Assembly: GCA_007118195.1 (NCBI GenBank)
Contig: SKSA01000144.1
Location: 1-16,692 of the forward strand
Direction: 5' to 3'
DNA from: Anaerobacillus sp.
Lineage (GTDB): Bacteria; Bacillota; Bacilli; Bacillales; Anaerobacillaceae
Length of the DNA stretch: 16,692 nucleotides
Shown here one piece after another: positions 14,178-16,692 of this stretch. The translations under genes were made by a program, and so were the position numbers. Each line of letters starts with the position of its first letter. The stretch's first letter is position 1. Under the pieces are notes generated by a model that worked only from the letters and a program-made list of their open reading frames with translations, had not been told where the DNA came from and did no database searches.

Positions 14178-14210
14178 GGCTTTGCGTTTTAGAACGTAAA
14201 GCCATTTTTT
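14178..14210 (+). terminator. attenuating terminator between flp and tadV
   Basis: GGCTTTGCGTT (14178-14188) pairs with AACGTAAAGCC (14193-14203) with one mismatch, followed by ATTTTTT. No promoter is evident before tadV, so partial read-through is the likely arrangement, giving high flp and lower assembly-gene mRNA. Confidence 0.88.
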
Positions 14211-14232
14211 AAAAGATTGTGAGGGGATGAAG

Positions 14233-14745
14233 ATGATAGCGATCAATCTGTTTTTAATTATTGTGTTGGCAGTTTGCGTCGTTACTGATGTAAAGAGTAG
14301 GAAGATTTATAACAAAGTCATTTTTCCGAGTCTCGTCATTGCATTCATTGCTAACTTTGTTATTTACGGTTTTAGTGGTGTTTCAGCGGCTTTGGTAGGT
14401 TTTTTCCTCGGTTTAGCGATTTTGCTCATCCCCTTTTTATTAGGTGGAATGGGGGCTGGTGATGTAAAACTTCTTGCTTTTATAGGTGCACTGAAAGGAA
14501 CATCATTCGTGTTCATTACAGCGATTTATATGGCTATTATTGGTGCGATTATCGCATTAGCGATTGTAGTATTTCGCAAAGGATGGGCAAAAAAATGTTT
14601 GTATTTTTTATATGGGAAAAAATGTGGTCTAGCAGTTCCGCTAATTTTTGATAAAAAATCATTAACAGCAACATATCCTTACGGAGTCGCCATTGCTTTA
14701 GGAGCAATATTTGCCCTCGTATTTCAGGAGTTGCCTTTTTTATGA
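14233..14745 (+). CDS. tadV: A24-family prepilin peptidase TadV/CpaA
   Basis: A membrane aspartic protease that removes leader peptides of Flp and the TadE-type pseudopilins. It has 170 residues, the short form without the N-methylase domain. The two catalytic Asp motifs are VTDVKSRKIYN (Asp19) and GGMGAGDVKLLAF (Asp77, the G-x-G-D motif). Six or so hydrophobic helices cover most of the protein. A cytoplasmic basic loop (RKGWAKKCLYFLYGKKC) lies about residues 115-132. The frame also has an ATG at 14227 directly abutting the GAGGGG site; ATG 14233 has 6-base spacing and is preferred. It overlaps tadE by four bases (ATGA). Confidence 0.94.
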   Translation: MIAINLFLIIVLAVCVVTDVKSRKIYNKVIFPSLVIAFIANFVIYGFSGVSAALVGFFLGLAILLIPFLLGGMGAGDVKLLAFIGALKGTSFVFITAIYMAIIGAIIALAIVVFRKGWAKKCLYFLYGKKCGLAVPLIFDKKSLTATYPYGVAIALGAIFALVFQELPFL

Positions 14746-15125
14746 TCAAAGAGGAAAAAGGACAATCGATAGTAGAAATGGCCCTACTTTTACCAATATT
14801 ACTGCTTTTACTAGTAGGAATATTTGACTTAGGTCGAGTGTTATATACAAACATTCATCTTCATTTAGCGACTCAAGAAACCGTTCGCTTAGGTGGCTTA
14901 GGTGCGAGTGATGAAGAAATGACGCAATTTGCAAAAGATTATATTCATATCGGTGATGTCACATTACTAGAAGTAACGATTAATCCGGATGAAGGTCATC
15001 GTGTCCCGGGTGAGTACGTAACGGTTGCGCTCGAGTACCCTATCGAATTTTTTACACCGTTCGTCTCAAAACTTATTCCTTCCACGTTTAAAATGAACAC
15101 AAACTCGACGATCCGAGTGGAGTGA
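14742..15125 (+). CDS. tadE: TadE-like pseudopilin
   Basis: A 127-residue minor pilin-like protein of the Tad assembly machine. The N-terminus carries Gly7-QSIV-Glu12, a G-x4-E prepilin-type site, followed by the hydrophobic helix MALLLPILLLLLVGIFDLG (about 13-31), which is the TadE domain pattern. The remaining extracytoplasmic part is mostly beta-strand-like. It is translationally coupled to tadV through an ATGA overlap, and its end overlaps the Shine-Dalgarno region of the next gene. TadF is the close alternative family name; the order and sequence favour TadE. Confidence 0.88.
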   Translation: MIKEEKGQSIVEMALLLPILLLLLVGIFDLGRVLYTNIHLHLATQETVRLGGLGASDEEMTQFAKDYIHIGDVTLLEVTINPDEGHRVPGEYVTVALEYPIEFFTPFVSKLIPSTFKMNTNSTIRVE

Positions 15126-15136
15126 GGAGGATGAGA

Positions 15137-16066
15137 ATGTTTATTCGTTTATTAAAAAAAGAAAATGGTAATGCACTCGTCTTCGTTTCTTTTGCCATGT
15201 TAGGACTTCTTGCGATGACGGGACTTATTATCGACGGTGGTACATTGTATATGACGAAAAGTCATATGCAGAAAACAGCGAATGCGGCAGTTTTATCAGG
15301 TGCGCAAGAGCTCCCTATTACTGAAGATAAAATAAATATTACTGAAGATAAGGTAAATAGTATTGTAGAGCAAATTTTAATAGATCACGAAGAAACTGAT
15401 AGTCTACATTCAATAGAAATAACGATCGGCAAACGAGTTGAAGTAGAACTAGAAAAAGAAGTTCCGCTTGCTTTTTCCAAATTGTTCGGACGGGAAACAG
15501 CGATGGTTCATGTAGAGGCAGCGGCAGAAATAGGTGTAATGGGCAGGGCATATGGCGCAGCGCCTTTAGGAATTGACGAGGCTACTCAATTAGAGCATTA
15601 CAGAGAGTATAATTTAAAAGTCGATCAAGAAGATGTCGACACAGGAAATTTCGGTGTTTTAGCGCTTGGTGGTCCTGGAGCTAATACGTATGAAGATAAT
15701 TTACGAAATGGCTATAATGCGGAAATTAAAATCAATGATATTTTAGAAACTCAAACAGGGAATATATCTGGGAAAACAAGAACGGTGATCAATGAGTTAG
15801 TTCAAAAATGTCCTTACAATCCGGGGGATGTATTCGAACGAAACTGTTCTAGGGTACTCCTAATTCCGGTTTACAAACCGCATTATATCAGTACTAATCA
15901 GTTAAAAGAGGTGAAAATAACCGGTTTTGCTTATTTTTTTATTACTGAACCGATGAATAGTAATGATACAACAATTACCGGAGTGTTTATCAAAAGAACC
16001 GGGACTGGTTTTATTGAACCAGATAGCAGCTATCAAGGTGCATACAGCGTTAGATTGACAAAGTAG
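15137..16066 (+). CDS. tadG: TadG-like Tad pilus assembly protein
   Basis: A 309-residue protein of the TadE/TadG-like family, thought to act in the envelope during Tad pilus assembly. The N-terminal signature is clear: NGNALVFVSFAMLGLLAMTG then IIDGGTLYMTKSHMQKTANA and AVLSGAQELP, a transmembrane segment followed by the conserved Asp-rich helix. The extracytoplasmic remainder includes two Cys (CPYNP and NCS, about residues 233-245) that could form a disulfide. It is shorter than vWA-containing TadG proteins and lacks a visible MIDAS motif. An in-frame 7-residue tandem duplication sits at about residues 61-74. Upstream GTG 15122 and ATG 15131 overlap the AGGAGG site; ATG 15137 has correct spacing. 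Confidence 0.85.
   Translation: MFIRLLKKENGNALVFVSFAMLGLLAMTGLIIDGGTLYMTKSHMQKTANAAVLSGAQELPITEDKINITEDKVNSIVEQILIDHEETDSLHSIEITIGKRVEVELEKEVPLAFSKLFGRETAMVHVEAAAEIGVMGRAYGAAPLGIDEATQLEHYREYNLKVDQEDVDTGNFGVLALGGPGANTYEDNLRNGYNAEIKINDILETQTGNISGKTRTVINELVQKCPYNPGDVFERNCSRVLLIPVYKPHYISTNQLKEVKITGFAYFFITEPMNSNDTTITGVFIKRTGTGFIEPDSSYQGAYSVRLTK
15317..15358 (+). repeat. 21-bp tandem duplication inside tadG
   Basis: Two adjacent 21-base units (15317-15337 and 15338-15358), identical at 19 positions, encode ITEDKIN and ITEDKVN. The duplication keeps the frame and adds seven residues just after the conserved N-terminal helix, indicating a fairly recent slippage or duplication. Confidence 0.9.
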
Positions 16067-16075
16067 GTGAAATAA

Positions 16076-16692
16076 ATGAGATCTAAATTTATATTACTAT
16101 TAGCGATCGTCATGGGAAGCATTACAACGGTACTGTTTTACAGTTATATGAAGCAGTATGATGCGACTGCGGCAATTACCGAAAATATGGTAGAAGTAGT
16201 TGTCGCAGCGCAACCATTGAAAAAAAATGAACGAATTACTATGGATAAAGTAGAAGTAACGAATGTCCCAGAGACAGGACTTCACCCTCAGGCGGTTACA
16301 TCGATTGAACAGGTAGATGGGCTCATCGTTAATGCTGATATTTCTAATGGGGAAGTCATTTTAACTCACCGGGTTCAGCGAGAAGAAGATGAGAAGCTAT
16401 TCGTTTCGCGAAAAGTAAAAGAAGGTCTTCGGGCGGTTTCAATAGGAGTTAATTTCGTTCAGTCGGTTTCAAATTTAGTCGAACCTGAAGATTATGTCGA
16501 TGTTGTTTTTAGCGAAGTCATTAAAGTCGATGGTGAAAATGTCGTTAATACGGAATTAATTTTAGAAAATGTCCGAGTATTAGCAGTTGGACGAAAATTA
16601 ATCGAGTCAACAAGTGGTGAAAACTACATGGAATATAGTGCAGCTACATTAGAACTAACACGAGACGATACAGTAAGACTCGTAAACGCCTC
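16076..16692 (+). CDS. cpaB: CpaB/RcpC Flp pilus assembly protein (cut by window end)
   Basis: The first 205 codons are present and the gene runs off the window. CpaB proteins are membrane-anchored SAF-domain proteins of the Tad system. An N-terminal transmembrane segment (about residues 4-24, ILLLAIVMGSITTVLF) is followed by the SAF domain start MVEVVVAAQPLKKNERIT and VPETGLHPQAV, then GLIVNADISNGEVIL and LRAVSIGVNFVQSVSNLV, typical of RcpC/CpaB. The ATG follows AGGTGA, which overlaps the tadG stop, so it is in the same operon. ATPase and platform genes (tadZ, tadA, tadB, tadC) are expected beyond the window. Confidence 0.9.
   Translation, partial: MRSKFILLLAIVMGSITTVLFYSYMKQYDATAAITENMVEVVVAAQPLKKNERITMDKVEVTNVPETGLHPQAVTSIEQVDGLIVNADISNGEVILTHRVQREEDEKLFVSRKVKEGLRAVSIGVNFVQSVSNLVEPEDYVDVVFSEVIKVDGENVVNTELILENVRVLAVGRKLIESTSGENYMEYSAATLELTRDDTVRLVNA

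Overview
The window is AT-rich chromosomal DNA from a spore-forming member of the Bacillaceae. The evidence is the gene order sigW-rsiW-cdaA-cdaR-glmM-glmS with protein sequences close to those of Bacillus subtilis, a Spo0E-type phosphatase gene, typical Bacillus Shine-Dalgarno sites, and sigma-W, sigma-B and sigma-A promoter motifs. A betaine-type transporter with a very acidic tail and an acidic CdaR tail would suit a salt- or alkali-adapted genus, but that part is inference.

Layout. Positions 1-975: a tRNA cluster (Thr, Tyr, Gln, Lys, Gly-GCC, a broken Gly copy, Gly-TCC, Ala) ending in a terminator. Positions 1053-1434: a minus-strand Spo0E-like gene with a sigma-B-type promoter, divergent from the self-regulated sigW-rsiW pair (envelope stress sigma factor and its membrane anti-sigma factor). 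Positions 2898-6545: cdaA-cdaR-glmM, which link c-di-AMP synthesis and its membrane regulator to phosphoglucosamine mutase. Positions 6593-8896: glmS behind a glmS ribozyme, plus an extra structured segment between ribozyme and start codon. GlmS and GlmM catalyse consecutive steps toward UDP-GlcNAc. Positions 9049-10957: mgtE behind an M-box Mg2+ riboswitch and terminator, then an unusually long second leader with hairpins and a 40-codon ORF. Positions 11001-11118: a palindromic MITE-like repeat between convergent genes. Positions 11170-12867: a minus-strand BCCT betaine/choline/carnitine-type transporter.

Positions 13438-16692 are the start of a Tad (Flp) pilus locus: a cyclic-di-GMP-I riboswitch with a downstream terminator, a decayed DUF192 gene, the flp pilin, a leaky-looking terminator, the prepilin peptidase gene tadV, the pseudopilin-like gene tadE, a tadG-like gene, and a cpaB gene cut by the window end. 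The most interesting points are the c-di-GMP riboswitch placed to control Tad pilus genes across a DUF192 pseudogene, the unexplained RNA-like structures in the glmS and mgtE leaders, the sigma-B promoter on the Spo0E-like gene, and the tRNA-Gly half-copy that looks like an integration or recombination scar. No CRISPR array, complete insertion sequence or phage gene was seen.
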